DNA of 64,000 nt from Anaeramoeba flamelloides (Eukaryota; Metamonada; Anaeramoebidae): NCBI GenBank assembly GCA_027625915.1, contig JANTQA010000063.1, positions 3,100,001 through 3,164,000 on the forward strand, in the 5' to 3' direction. Below are positions 21,444-33,710 of this stretch, one piece after another. Made by a program: the position numbers and the translations under genes. Positions within the stretch are counted from its first letter, which is position 1; each line of letters opens with the position of its first letter. The notes beneath the pieces were generated by a model that made no database searches, was not told where the DNA came from, and was given only the letters and a program-made list of their open reading frames with translations.

Positions 21444-22839
21444 TTAAGGGAGTAGCCACGGTAAAGAAAAATTTTTCACTTTTGTGCAATTCTGAAGAGG
21501 ATCAGAAAATAACATTTTTTTACTCTGGTTGTACCTCATTCGTTTTTATTATTTAAAGTACTTCATTCATTAGATTTTTTAAATTTTTTTTTCAAAGTCT
21601 CAAAGAAATTGCGACAATAGAATGTTGAGTTGAATTACTTAAAATAGTGTTTTGAATGTTGAATGACTTATCTTTTATTCTTCTCTCAACATTCTATTGT
21701 GGCATTTAATTTTTTCATTTTTTTCATTTTTTTATTTTTTCATCATTTTTGAGATTTTTTTAATCCTGACAACATAAAGCAATTAGAAATATTTTTTATT
21801 AGTGGCATTTAGGATTAATGGATTTTGTTTAAAAAGAACAAAAATATTACAATTGAGAGAATATAAAAGGAAACATAAATGGGACTTAAATAGCTAGAAG
21901 AATTCCAAAATTAGAATAATTAAGTCAAATTATTACTTGTTAGGATTTTAAATCGTTGGGTTTAGTGGAATTGGAGAAGTGAATATGATTATATGTTATC
22001 AAAGTTTAAACCACAAAATAGATACAAGTTTTATTCAAAGAATCTGAAATTATCTTCTCCCAGAAAAAAAAACTAAACCTCCATTCCAAAAATTTGGACA
22101 CATCTAAAATCAAAAATAGTGAAACAAAAACTCAATTTACTATATTCTCCCAAACCTAATATAAAAACTAGATTTAAGTAACATAGTATTAATGGTTTTT
22201 TAAGTAATAATTTTCATCCAAATATAAGAAAAGAATATAAAACAAAAAATCAAAACAAGTGTGTCCAAAAAAAAATGAAACGAGCTGAAATGAAAGATTT
22301 TGAACAAAAAATATATTGGTAGATTTGTTAAAATTACACTAACAATGGTTGATCGATCAAATGATAAGATACCATGCACAGGTTTGTATGTGGATTTATC
22401 ACTTGTAGAAACTCAACTGTAACCATCTATCAACCATCTATAAAAAATTTTCAGATCTAACTAAACAGATTAAGTAACTGAAAAAAAGAAAATGAAAACA
22501 AAAACAAAAAAGACAAAAAATGATATAGTTTGTTGAATTAAAATTAATTTCCAAATTGATGTAAATCATGTTTTTGCTATTTTTCCAACTGTTTAAACTG
22601 TGTCCAAATTAATCGAATTAAGTTTATTTTAATAAAAAAATAATAAAAAAAAAACTAAACTATTTTATCAATATAATCTCTTTTTTTTAATTGTTCAACA
22701 TTACTAAAAAAAAAAATATCAAATAATTTTTTTAAAAAAATTTTTAGAGAATCTACGATCACACGCCACTAAAATAAAATGTTCTTATCTCATCTCTCTC
22801 AAATTTTTATCATGTCTTATGGTGTAGCGACTCCCTTAA
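21444..22839. mobile_element. TTAA-flanked element, family B, copy 1, with an internal insertion
   Basis: The ends are TTAAGGGAGTAGCCAC at 21444 and its inverse GTAGCGACTCCCTTAA ending 22839, with TTAA at both edges. The outer parts align in reverse orientation with 44248-45068, including GGTAAAGAAAAATTTTTC near the left end and GAGAATCTACGATCACA near the right end. A perfect internal hairpin, ACAATAGAATGTTGAG with its inverse ending TCTATTGT, lies at about 21616-21704. Without the insertion at 22079-22650 the element would be about 820 bp. No transposase frame. Ends of the form TTAA-GGG...CCC-TTAA suggest a Kolobok-like non-autonomous element (inference). Confidence 0.8.
22079..22650. mobile_element. 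Insertion nested in the family B element
   Basis: This segment interrupts the alignment of 21444-22839 with 44248-45068. It is flanked by a direct repeat AAAACTAAAC (22069-22078 and 22651-22660) that looks like a target duplication. Inside, AATTTGGACACA (22091-22102) is exactly inverted at 22599-22610. The right end is A-rich (AATAAAAAAATAATAAAA). It could be a second MITE or a SINE-like piece with an A-rich tail; no coding frame was seen. Confidence 0.6.
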
Positions 22840-24092
22840 ATGAAAAATGAACAAGAAATTTTGAGATACATAGACTCGAAAAAATAGTTAAGAATTGTAA
22901 AAATGAAAAAAAGTAAAATAAACGAAGATTTTCAAAAGTTAAAAATATTTACCAAGAAATAACACTATCTTTTCAAAAAATCACAAGGATCATATTGTCA
23001 ATGATTTTTGTACATTGGGTTGCTTTGAATTGTTCTATTTTACTCCACAAACAATTAAGCCCTTCTAAACCTACTACGAAATATTTATAAGACAAAGAAA
23101 TTGGTTGTTTATTATAAAATTATGTTTTTTGAAATAGAAAATTCAATTTCTATCTAAAGATAAAAATTTCAACTTCTCTTACTACTTAAAAGTTAATTTT
23201 TTTTCTAAAAACCAATATAAATATTAAATTTTCTCAAGAATTGAAATTACAGAAATCACCAAAATCACAAAAACAATATACAATGTGAAAGTATTTTTCG
23301 ATCCTTGTTTTTTAATTATTAAAAATCTGAGATTATAACAATTTCAAAAATTGAAGATCTACGTTAATGTAAGTTTTTAGAGGATTGCTTAGTCAGTTTC
23401 TAGAATCAAAGGAACCAAAGAACACATAGCATCTTTTTAATCTTTTTTTCTAAATTTTGTGCTTTATGATGAACTTTCATAACTCTTTTATGGTTTGTTG
23501 TACAAAAAAATTTTTTAGTATTGAAAATCAATTTTTCGGACTTTTAAATTTTGGCAGTAGTAATGGAATGGACTGTATCAATTATTACAAATGAATTGTG
23601 ATTTTAGCTTATTTTTTATGGTTATTTTTGTTTTTCATTGATTTAAATCCCCCCCCCCCCCCAATATAGATAAGAGTTGTAATTTCTCCTCGATTTTTTT
23701 ATAACAATATAATCCATGCCAAACACACTTCATATTTTTAACTCTTTATTGATAAAATTTGATTGTTTGAATCGTTTTTCTCAAAACCAAATTTGTTGTA
23801 TCAAAACAAATTGTGTTTCTTTTACGATACAAAAGTTTTGAAGATTTTTTCATGAAAAGCCATTCTGGAAATTATATTTGCAAAAATTAGACAGTTCTTT
23901 TTCATTTTTTAAAAAAATAATATTGTGCAAGTTGAGTAAAAATGATATTTCTATTTTTGGAAATGGGTATTTTGGAGGATTCAATACAATAAAGAATACT
24001 TTACAGTGTTTTCTATTAATTTATCTTTGTAAGGAAATAAAAAAGTACCAGTTATAAAAAATTTTCAATTTTCGCCCATTTTTACAATTAAG
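22840..24092. other. Intergenic, nothing recognised except a poly-C run
   Basis: Fourteen consecutive C at about 23649-23662. Otherwise A+T-rich with no supported gene. Confidence 0.5.
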
Positions 24093-25030
24093 GTGAAAAT
24101 GATAAACCTTCCTAACTCCACTCAAAAAACGAAAATAAATAATATAAAAATAGCAACCACTCAACAAGATTACAAGGTTTTTCATCTAAAAATAAATTTT
24201 CCCAACAAGCTGTTTAATATACCATTCTTCTTTTACATTTTCAGATACGACACAACTGGTAAATTTTTTTCAAAAAAAAAACCCTAATTTTGTATTTTTC
24301 AAATACATTAATCACATAATAGAACTTTTTATAGGCAACCATTTAGAAAAAGGTTGACAACTTTATTAGATATTAATGCCAATTGCAAAAAAAAAAAAAA
24401 AAAATGAAAATTCTCAGTAATATTTTTTCATTTTTAATTATAAAATTATTGAAATTTTTATTTAATTTTGTAGAGAGATTGTTTGAATCAATTTTTTAAA
24501 TACTATTAAAAACAAAAATATTTTTTCAATTTTAAAAATAAATTCAGATAATTACTTTCAACAGATATCACTAAATTAAATAAAAAATAATTACTTTTCT
24601 GTTTTTGGAATATTTTTAACATTTTATTTCATATTCATGTTGGAGTATTAAAATATATCCCCTTTTTTAAAACAATTATTTAATAATAATTTATGAACAA
24701 ATAATTTAAAAATTAGACTACTAAAATTTTTATATTACACCAATACCCCCAAAAAAAGGTAATTTTTTCAAAATTTAGGAATTTTTTCAAAATTTAGGAA
24801 TTTTTAAAAGGGAAATATTCAAACTATAACGAGTTTATTTTCTTGCTTTTCTTAATTCCAAAAAATTATCATAAATTTGGATTATAATTTACAAAAGATG
24901 TATTACTGAAATCAAATATTTAGTTTTGACCAACTTGAATTTTTCAGAATTTATTTTTTCATATAGGTGACGAGAGACAAATTTCGGGAAAAAATGTCAT
25001 TTGTTACATTTTAGATCTATCTGAATAAAA
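24093..25030 (+). CDS. Tentative multi-exon gene, product unrecognised
   Basis: Three or four exon-like islands lie in order on the plus strand. The first (24099-24176, ATG start, with NSTQKTKINNIKIATTQQDY) ends at a possible donor AAG|GTTTTT. The second is a 14-base piece after TTTTCAG at about 24243-24257, before GTAAAT. The third follows TTTTATAG at 24336 and reads QPFRKRLTTLLDINANC. These three are phase-compatible and would give DYK-IRHNW-QPFRKRLT. A further island at about 24967-25026 after CATATAG reads GDERQISGKNVICYILDLSE and a stop, but its phase does not follow from the third, so an exon is missing or it belongs elsewhere. A tandem duplication of about 19 bp lies between them at about 24765-24805. 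I do not recognise the protein; the call rests on composition and splice sites only. Confidence 0.3.
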
Positions 25031-26474
25031 ATAGTGAGATTCACCAACCCCAATTACTCTTTAAAACACATAAAGTATCAAATTTCAAAGATAAACACAG
25101 TTCTTAAAATTTTTCGTTACTTTTTTTTTCTAAATTTGTTATTTTAACCTTGAAAAGCTTTTTGTAAAAACATTTTTTTTTCATCAAAATTATTTTTCTT
25201 AATTTAATTCAAATACATAATAAGTGAACGTATTTTTCCATTTAAAATACATTCAAATATTTTAAATCGAAAAAAATGTTTTAAGTTTAATATCATTATT
25301 ATTTTGTTTTCAATAATTAAGTATCTTAATCTTTCATCTTATGATTTTTTTCATTTTTCAACATATACCAAAAGGATATAATTGATAGATTATGATATTA
25401 TAAATAAATTACTGAAAGTTATGATGACTCGATAATTTATATTTTTATCTTTAAATGAGAAATGATTTTCTAATTTTTATTAAGAAATTCAATCATCAAA
25501 AAAAAAAAAATGGCACTTCACAAGTTATGAAATTTATGACTTTTAATTCAACAATGAGCCATTATAAAATTAAAAACAAATTTCAACAGGTATGTAATTT
25601 TTTTTAATGATCTAATTGATGTAGGAAAACGTTATTTGAATAAAATTTGTCTTGATTTTACACACAATATATTTTTTAATTACTGTTGTCATAATTATTG
25701 GTAACAAAAAGTTTAATTAGTGTTTGAAATTAAAAGCGTGTTCTGTTTTATAGTGGACCATTACACATTAACCGATCAAAAGAAATCAACAATAAGTGAG
25801 AATCAAATATGGTATTGATTGCATAAAGTTGGATTATTAAAAAAGAAAATCTAAAAAATTAAAGATCAAATACCAATATTTATCTCAAAAAATAGAGTAA
25901 ATTGTGAAGTTAAAATTTTTATCATTAAAAAAAACAAAAATTTTATCAAAAAAAATTAGAAAAATTACGAAAAATTTGGAAACAAATCCAAATGAATAAT
26001 TTAAAATTAACTCAAAAAATCAAGGTAATGACCTTCAAAATTAATTTGAACTTAGGTATACTATGAGGTAGTGTCTTTGAGGTTATAATGAAACAAGAAG
26101 AAAAAAAATAACCACAGATTATATTTTGAAACAAATATTATTAACTTTGGGAACACTTTTTATTGAGCAAATTACCATTAAAAATCCATATTTTTTAACA
26201 CAATTAAACTGTGGTATTTCAGCCATTCTTTTAAAATCAAAATTATATATAAAAGTTGACAATTGTAAATTACCTATTTTTACTTTATGTTTTTAAAAAG
26301 TTTGCAAAATTAATTTATCAAAAGGTAATAACTAATTAGTTTTTCAAGATTGTATTGTCCTAATTAAGCTATTGTCACTTTGAAAAATTATTTTTTTGAG
26401 AAACTAACTTATCTGACAAATTGTTATATCAATTTATTTTTTTCATTTTACAATTTTATTCAAGTTTACCAAAA
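25031..26474. other. Intergenic, upstream of the kinase gene
   Basis: A+T-rich DNA with no recognised gene or repeat. The kinase ATG at 26475 follows a T-rich leader. Confidence 0.5.
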
Positions 26475-29400
26475 ATGTTCTCAGGTACACCTTTAAAACA
26501 ACGTTGGACACTTCTGTATAAAATTGGAAGAGGAGGTTTTGGTAAGTACTTGTTGATCTTCATTCCCATGCTATTTTGAAAATTGCAAATAAAATACCAA
26601 AAACACAAATCAAAAAAAAAAAAAAAAAAAAAATTAATTAAACAAACCAATTAACAAAAAATAAAAAGGTGAAATCTATTCAGCACTTGACCTTGAAACA
26701 AAAGAGCATGTTGCAGTGAAAATGGAAAGGATTGATCGACACAAAAGAGCACTTGTCTTGGAAAATTCCATTATTCGAAGATTGCAAGGTAAAGTTTCTT
26801 GATCTTGATTATACTTCTATGTTGTAGTGCTCTTTTTTAAACTTATTTTGTCTCTTTGTTATTCTTACTAATTAGAATCAAAACATACCACAAAATTTAT
26901 TTCGAGTGGTCGAAATACAGAGTACAAATACATTGTTATGGAATTGCTTGGCTCAAATCTCTGGAATCTAAAAAAAAATCAACCAAATTCAAGATTTACA
27001 CTTGCAACAACGATCAAATTGTCTGTTGAAGTATGAAAATAATACCCTTTGTTTTTGTAAAAGACTTTTCTCACATCCAATAAACGCAAAAACTAAAATT
27101 ATTGAACCAATTTTCTTTTTATTGTTTTTTTTTTTTTTTTTTTTTCCATTGCCTTTTTCTCACTTATTTGAATCACACAACAACTTTTCTATTTCTTTGT
27201 AAAGATGATTTCAGCAATTGAAGATCTCCATAAAATTGGTTACATTCACCGAGACATAAAACCTGTAAAAAATAAACATTCCTTTCTCTTGTTCTTTCTT
27301 TTTTCTTTTTTATTTTTTTTTTCCAGTCTAAACAACCAAATTTACTTTTCAAATTCTTTCTTTTTTTTTTTTTTTAAAGGGAAATTTTGGCATTAGAAAC
27401 TCACGGAGATCAAAAACAGAGGAAGGAATCTCTCAATCTTATTGTTGTATTTTTGATTTTGGGCTTTGCCATAAATACCTTGATTCAGATGGAAAAGTCA
27501 AGCCTGTAAGTATATTAATTAATCTTTTTTTCACTTCTTTTTAGTATTTGCCAAAATTTCTAAACAAAAAACAAGAGTTAGAAATAAAATTTGTTGGGTT
27601 TTTCGGATTGAAAATCCAAGAAACCAATGAAATAATACCAAGCCAAATCAAAATCTTGGAAAGTCAAAAAATTGTTTAGTTTTTGAATTTCAACTTGAGA
27701 CTAACCAAATGCTTACTGTTGATCTTCAAAAATTGAAAAAAAATCTTGACAAAAACGAAAAATAAATGGATAATTTCAGATTAAAGCGTATTGTGTAACT
27801 TTTTAAAATAAGAATAGACTAATTTCAAAAATTTATTCTGTAATTTATTATGATCAAGAACAGATATTTGCACATTTTTGAAAACAAAAACAAAAAAAAT
27901 AGAATCTAAAAAACCCAAAGATCAGTAATTAAAACCAACAAAAAAGTGAGGGACAACCCCAATTGTTCGCTAACTAGTAAAGGATTGCTTTTTGCAATCT
28001 AAAAAACCATTATTTGAAAGGGTGTTTCCTAACATTGGATCACCGCTACCTGATAATCTTTAAACCATTTTCAATATTGAACTTTGTAACATTAATTTTG
28101 TTTGTTTTGTGTTGTTTTTGTCACAATTAAGGATATTCATTATTTTCAGATTGACCCTTTGTGTATGTTTAGTAGTACTTTGAAAATTTCCTCTTTCTTC
28201 ACAGAATTGAACAAACTTGGAAAAAAAGATCCTTTATTCAAAAAAAGAAAGATTATTTAATGGTCTAGTCACTTCTCCTGGATCTGCTCCATACACAAAA
28301 AGTGGTTACTTGCCACCAAAAATGGTCTTGTGAAATTGCTCTTCTTTTGGTTGAAAAGATTAAAAAGAAATTCCAAAAAAAAAACTAATTCATAGGATCA
28401 TCTCTTCTAACTAAAAAATTCAATGAACAAAAAACAATTTCCAAGTATTTCTGAATGACAAAAATTCAAATTATCTAAAAACTCAAAAAAAATACCAACC
28501 ACTCAAATTTAGAATTAAAAAAAAGTCAAATACCAAGATTCCCAATTTCAAAAATAAAAATTTTTAAAAAATTACAATTAATCTAATCATTTTTTTTTTT
28601 TTATTTTTGTTGTGATTAAAGGAGTGTAAATTAATCCCTAAACGTTATTCTTAGACTTAAATTTTCTTTTTAGAAATTTCAGCTTGAAATCCTAGATTTC
28701 ACAATTAAAATTAATAAAAATAATTTCAAGCTGATCTTGGTTTAAAATTAATTCATAAAGATTTAATTCTTTTCATTTGTTTTGAAATATTTAATCTTTT
28801 ATTTTTCAAACAAAAGACAGAGCCATAAACAATGATCAATATTTTGTTTTAAAGTCATTTTAAAAAAGTTTGATGACTTTTTTTTTTTTTTTTTGGCATT
28901 ACCAGAATTAAGATTTTTTGAAAATCTTTCTGTTTAAAAAGTGCACTTCTTCCAATCCCAACCACAACCCCGCATTTAAAGAACGAGTCCTCAATTTTTT
29001 AAAACAGAAAACTTTAAAAAAATTTTAATTGTCAAAAAGTTTTAAAATAGCCCCACTTTTTTAACACAGCTGTATTTCCTTCACGTTTATATTTTAAACA
29101 CAAAGGACACAATTTATTTGAATTTTTCTTAATTACATAGTAGCAATATCTACTTAAGAAATTAGTAAATGTTCTGAATTTCAGAATTGTTGGACTTGAC
29201 GGATAACTTAAATATCTTTGGGTTTTAAATAAGTAATTTTGATATTTTATTATTGTGAAATATTTTTGTGGAGTTTTTTTAAGTGACATAGAGTGACCAG
29301 TTTTTTTTTAATTTAAGAATTTAAAAGAAAATTTCTTAAATTTTCTTTTTATTTCTTAAATTAAAAAAAATCTAACGTCGCTTTTCCAGAATTCAAAAGA

Positions 29401-31443
29401 ACCTAGTAAAATCCATGGTTTTACTCTATTCTTTTAAATATGGAAAAACTTCAAGATAGGAACAATTCTTAGAATTCAATAATTCTTTATATGTGTACTT
29501 TTTGAATTTTTTTTTTAAGCTCAAATATTTTTAATTCTAGTTGATTTTATTATTTGTTTGTTGATTGAATCTTACTGTTCGGGAAAAAAAGTGAAACAGA
29601 GAAAAAAAAGTTCAACAAGATTTTTAATTGCAAACCTTAATAGAATCACAGAAATCACAGAAACCTGAAAATTCAAAGTAAGATCTGTTAATAAAAGAAA
29701 AAATAAACAATTAAAGACAAAATGGAGGATTTAAGGACTACATTTTCAGGTGAAAATGGTGAAATTGTTGACAAAAACGCTCACTAAAGAGTTTCATAAC
29801 CTCAGTTAAATTTATGAACTGTGAATTTCTATTGTTTAAAAAATGCGAAATTTTCACAATTCCTTAACATTTCGCACAATTTTACCTTTCTTAGATCCGA
29901 CCAAAATTTGATTTTCATATTTCAGAATTTTCATTTCAAATCTATAAACACAAAGTAAAATTCCCAAGCTGTTCTATATATTATTTTTACGTTTGCTTTT
30001 AGAAAGTTTGAAATGTTTTCAAATTTGAACTTGAACTTGAAAATCACTTAAAGTTATTTTTTTTTATTATTTTCCATCAAAAATCTCTTTTGAAATTTTT
30101 TTTTTTTCTGTTTTTATTTCAACTTTTGAAATTAGTAATTTTTTTGTCCCCAATTTCTTCAGAATGAAAATTCTTTTTGGGAATTGAAATTAAAATATAC
30201 ACAATAACTCAGCACCATACAGGGTGGAAACGCAGTCCTTAGCACAATAACAATTTTTCTAAGACTATCATCTTTTGGAAAGGGATTTTATTTGATTGGT
30301 CTCTTATCATTAAAAATTCATTGAAAAAATTGACTTTTTTTGAGATTCTCCGAAATAACTCTTACGATTCCAATAATAAAGTAGATTTAAATTGTTTTTG
30401 TTGATTTGATTGAAAATATTAATATGAATTCTTCTTTGAAGTTTATTTGTTTCTATTTCTTTTTATTGATTTTACTTTTTATTTTCAGTTTTTTGTGATT
30501 CCTGTGATTCCTGTGATTTCTGTGATTCTATTAAGGTTAACAATGGAAAAACCGTGTTTAACTTTTTTTCCCATTTCACTTTTTTAACCAAATAGTTTTT
30601 AATTTTTTCTAAAGAAGGAAGAGATAAAATTTTTCAATTTTTTTTTTAAAAATTAAATTTTAATTTCTTAATTGAAATCTGTTTCAATGCTTTGTTTAAT
30701 TAGTGGTTTTAAGTATTTCTTGATTTTGTAATAATTCCTCAGAAATGTTAATAATAATTTCAAAAATGATAATAACAAAAAACAAAGTCGAGAAAAATAA
30801 TCCTTGAACAAAATTCAATTATTTTTCAAAAATAACTTGAACTTTAATATTTCCTTAATAAAATTAAGCACTATTTTTTTCTGATTAATATTTTTCGAAA
30901 TTAAGAACATAACTTAATTCAATTAAACACTGTGATAATTTTTTTTAGAATAAAAACACTCTCAACTTTTGAATATCGAAAATATTTTTTTGGAATTAGT
31001 GTGCACTTTTTATTTTTTTTTGAAAAATTGGGGTTGAGAAAAGTTTGAAATCAAAGAATAACTTAATATATTGAATTAGAATACTTTTCCAGAAAGTTTA
31101 TCCTTTTAGTTTAACTTTTTTTTTATTTTACCATTTAAAACTAAAAAAAAACATTTGAGGACCAAATTAGTGCCTTTTGTGAAAAGAAAATTCCCCATAA
31201 TTTAGAATTTGTTTTAGTAAATGAGTTTAAACAAGATAGTGTATCTAAAAATATACATAATTTCAAGTTTGAATTCAATGATTTTGGCAAAAAATGTTTT
31301 CAAGAAAAAGCTAAATTGAAACTTTATTTATTTTTATTTTATCATTTTGTTTTTTTAATTGTATAAATGGAAAGTATTTGATCAGTTTTTCATTTTTAGT
31401 GTTTTTTGGGTCGTAGGGACATATTAAAATATTCAATTATTTT

Positions 31444-31477
<34 letters not shown>

Positions 31478-32466
31478 ATTAATAAAAATTAAAAATAAAT
31501 TATGGAATAGGCGAGAGAGAAAGCAGGGTTTAGAGGCACTGCAAGATATGCATCAATAAATTCACATGAGGGTATGGAGCTAGGAAGAAGAGATGATCTT
31601 TTGTCTCTTTTTTATATGATTATTGAAATGCTCAATGGGGAACTGCCATGGCATAGGATCAAAAACCAAGAGAAAATCTACCATTCAAAAAAAAATAACA
31701 CAAATAAAGAAATGTGTAAAGATCTACCGGAAGAATTTACTCTATTTTTTGAACACATCAATGGTTTGAAATTTGAGGACGAACCAAATTATAAATATTT
31801 AAGAAAATTGTTAACAGAATCATATATTAAATTAGGTTTTGATGAAAATACAAAATATGATTGGGAAATCAACCAAGAAGTAAAATCTCAAAAAAGAAAA
31901 TCTCAAAAGTAATTATTTGAATTATTTTCTTGTTTTTAATGAACAATTTTTTTCATTTTAAATTATATTTTTCATTTTTGAAATTATTTTTAACATTTAT
32001 TATCTCTATATTGTCACTACTATCCACCCCCCTTCTTTGATTTGAACCCTTTTTATTAAATATTTATTTATTTTTTTCGTTTTTTTCCATCTTTTTAATT
32101 TTTATTTAATTATTGTTCATTCAAATTAGATTGAAATTAAAAAAAAAAAATTCTCGTGACTCAAAACAAATCATTTCTTCAAATTTTCTTGAAGACATTG
32201 ATAAGAAAAATGAGATAATTCTTCCCTCATTGAGTGATAATAACATTCAACAAATAAATGAAAAACAGCTAGAAGAAGCAGATGAAACAGAAGCAAGTAG
32301 CTCAACAATGGAAGTGGTTGATAGCAGCCAAGAAGAAGCAGATGGTGGTATGGAATCAAATGAATTTGATAAAATATTTAAAATGATCAATGAAGATAAT
32401 AATTCTCAATCTGTATCCACACATTCTGGAATGAAAAAAACAAGTTGTAAATGTATTATTTGCTAA
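26475..32466 (+). CDS. Tau-tubulin-kinase-like (CK1 superfamily) protein kinase, seven exons, 420 aa
   Basis: Exons 26475-26541, 26669-26788, 26876-27030, 27205-27264, 27380-27505, 31511-31908 and 32130-32466 join in phase (1263 nt). The product is a Ser/Thr kinase of the CK1 superfamily closest to TTBK: glycine loop IGRGGFGEIYSA (residues 17-28), VAVKMER with lysine 40, HRDIKPGNFG with Asp131 and Asn136, DFG at 160-162, then AGFRGTARYASINSHEGMEL, GRRDDLLSLFYMIIEMLNGELPW split here as GRRDDLLSLFY / MIIEMLNGELPW, and EEFTLFFEHINGL. All catalytic residues are present, so it should be active. The tail (about 310-420) is basic then acidic and Ser-rich and ends SCKCIIC. CIIC fits a CaaX prenylation box with a nearby Cys that could be acylated, suggesting membrane anchoring (inference). 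If the last intron (31909-32129) is retained, the protein ends at TAA 31910-31912 and lacks this tail. Intron 5 is 4005 bp and contains LINE and MITE debris; the other introns are 87-221 bp. Confidence 0.92.
29030..29580 (-). mobile_element. LINE fragment (3' part of the RT protein) inside the kinase intron
   Basis: On the minus strand 29289-29032 encodes YFTIIKYQNYLFKTQRYLSY, PSSPTILKFRTFTNFL and KLCPLCLKYK, matching the C-terminal region of the LINE at 53.7-55.5 kb (YFTIIKNQKYLFKTQ, STILKFRSFTNCLNRYYYV, FCSLCSKYE). The upstream part of the same LINE continues at 29580-29461 (AATAATAAAATCAACT, then AGTACACAT and AATTCTAAGAATTG), interrupted by the hairpin element at 29281-29460. It is antisense to the kinase, truncated at both ends and carries frameshifts. 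Confidence 0.85.
29281..29460. mobile_element. Hairpin-rich repeat inserted in the LINE fragment
   Basis: About 180 bp made of two hairpins: TTTTACTCTATTCTTTT and AAAAGAACCTAGTAAAA around a CCATGG core, and AATTTAAGAAA with its inverse. The outer end is AAGTGACATAGAGTGACC. It is related to 36080-36392 and 62205-62569, and splits the LINE at the same coding position as the copy at 36080. Confidence 0.7.
29731..30242. mobile_element. TTAA-flanked MITE, family A, copy 2
   Basis: The left end is TTAAGGACTACATTTTC; the right end is GGAAACGCAGTCCTTAG, nearly its inverse with the outer TTAA decayed to TTAG. The interior aligns with 16127-16645. It lies in intron 5 of the kinase gene. Confidence 0.75.
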
Positions 32467-33710
32467 TCTTAATAAATAAAATATATTAGAATTAATTTTA
32501 AAATTTTGATGTTAATCTAATATTATGTGAGATTTCATAGATTTGCTTAAGAAATCCTTTTTATTAAGGTTCCTATTATTGTCAATAATTAAATAGTAAT
32601 TCGAGAATTAGAAATAGAATTTTTAAATTAAAACCAAACAAAAATTTTTATATAACTTTTCCAAGACTACCTTGAAATTTATGATAAACAGAAAATTCAT
32701 TTTCTGTATCACATATTCCTTTCTATTACATGTTTTTTTTGGTTATATGATAGTCATATTACAAACCATGGGATTTTATAATGTACCAAAAATTTCTACT
32801 TTGAGAAGAAATTAAAATTTCAATCTCTTCATGAATGATCAATTCTTTATAAAAAACATTTTCAGATTTTTTGATCTTAAATTTCTAAATACCAAAAAAT
32901 CAAAAGGTAAAGACCATTTCAAAAGCAATTATTTAATTCTATCTTCAATCTTTGGAATCTTTATTTTTAAAATTTTGAATTTCAATCATTAACAACAAGA
33001 TTTTTTTCAATGTTTATCACATAAGAAATTTTTTACAAAAAAACTTATCACAAATCCAAAAAGTATGTAATAGCATATTATACAAGATTTTTTTTTGTTG
33101 TTTTTAACAAATACAAAAAAGTCAATTTATATGTCTATTAAATTTCATGGTATGTTTGGAACGGCTGTACGAAAATAACAAACCCAAAAAATCAATCTTA
33201 TATTGATGATTAGATGGAATATTTAATTGATCTTTTCTCAAGTAAAAGAATCCGAACAATGCATAAAAATTTATCACATTAAAAAATCTTGAATAAAAGG
33301 ATCTTTTCTCGAATTGATTGAAAATATTTTTTTATTAAAAATAATTACTTTTCTTTTCGACTTTTCATTTATTTGATACAACCCGAAAATGTTGATTGAA
33401 TGTGTTGTCAAATAATTAACAACCCAATGAGAAAAGAAGCTTATTAATAAAATATAGTGGATTTTATTTATTTATCTATAAAAAGAGGTAGATTTACTGT
33501 AAAAGATAAATAAAAGAAAGAAAGTAGATCATTTTTTGATTTTGTTTTATATCAACGATGAACAAAAAAAACCCTTTCAATTCCACCCCACTAAACCCTC
33601 TCTGTGATATTTATATATACGGGTTAAATAATAACAAACAAGTTATTCAAACAATCTCCATCTCGGTTAATTTATAAACACATTAGAGGTTTTGAGATAT
33701 CTATTCGTAG
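32467..33710. other. Intergenic, nothing recognised
   Basis: A+T-rich DNA downstream of the kinase gene. No gene, RNA or clear repeat was recognised before the dispersed repeat at 33711. Confidence 0.5.

Noticed and set aside
32171-32359. Leu/His-rich minus-strand frame over the last kinase exon
   Set aside because: Antisense shadow of the exon encoding the acidic kinase tail, which is phase-joined to the kinase.
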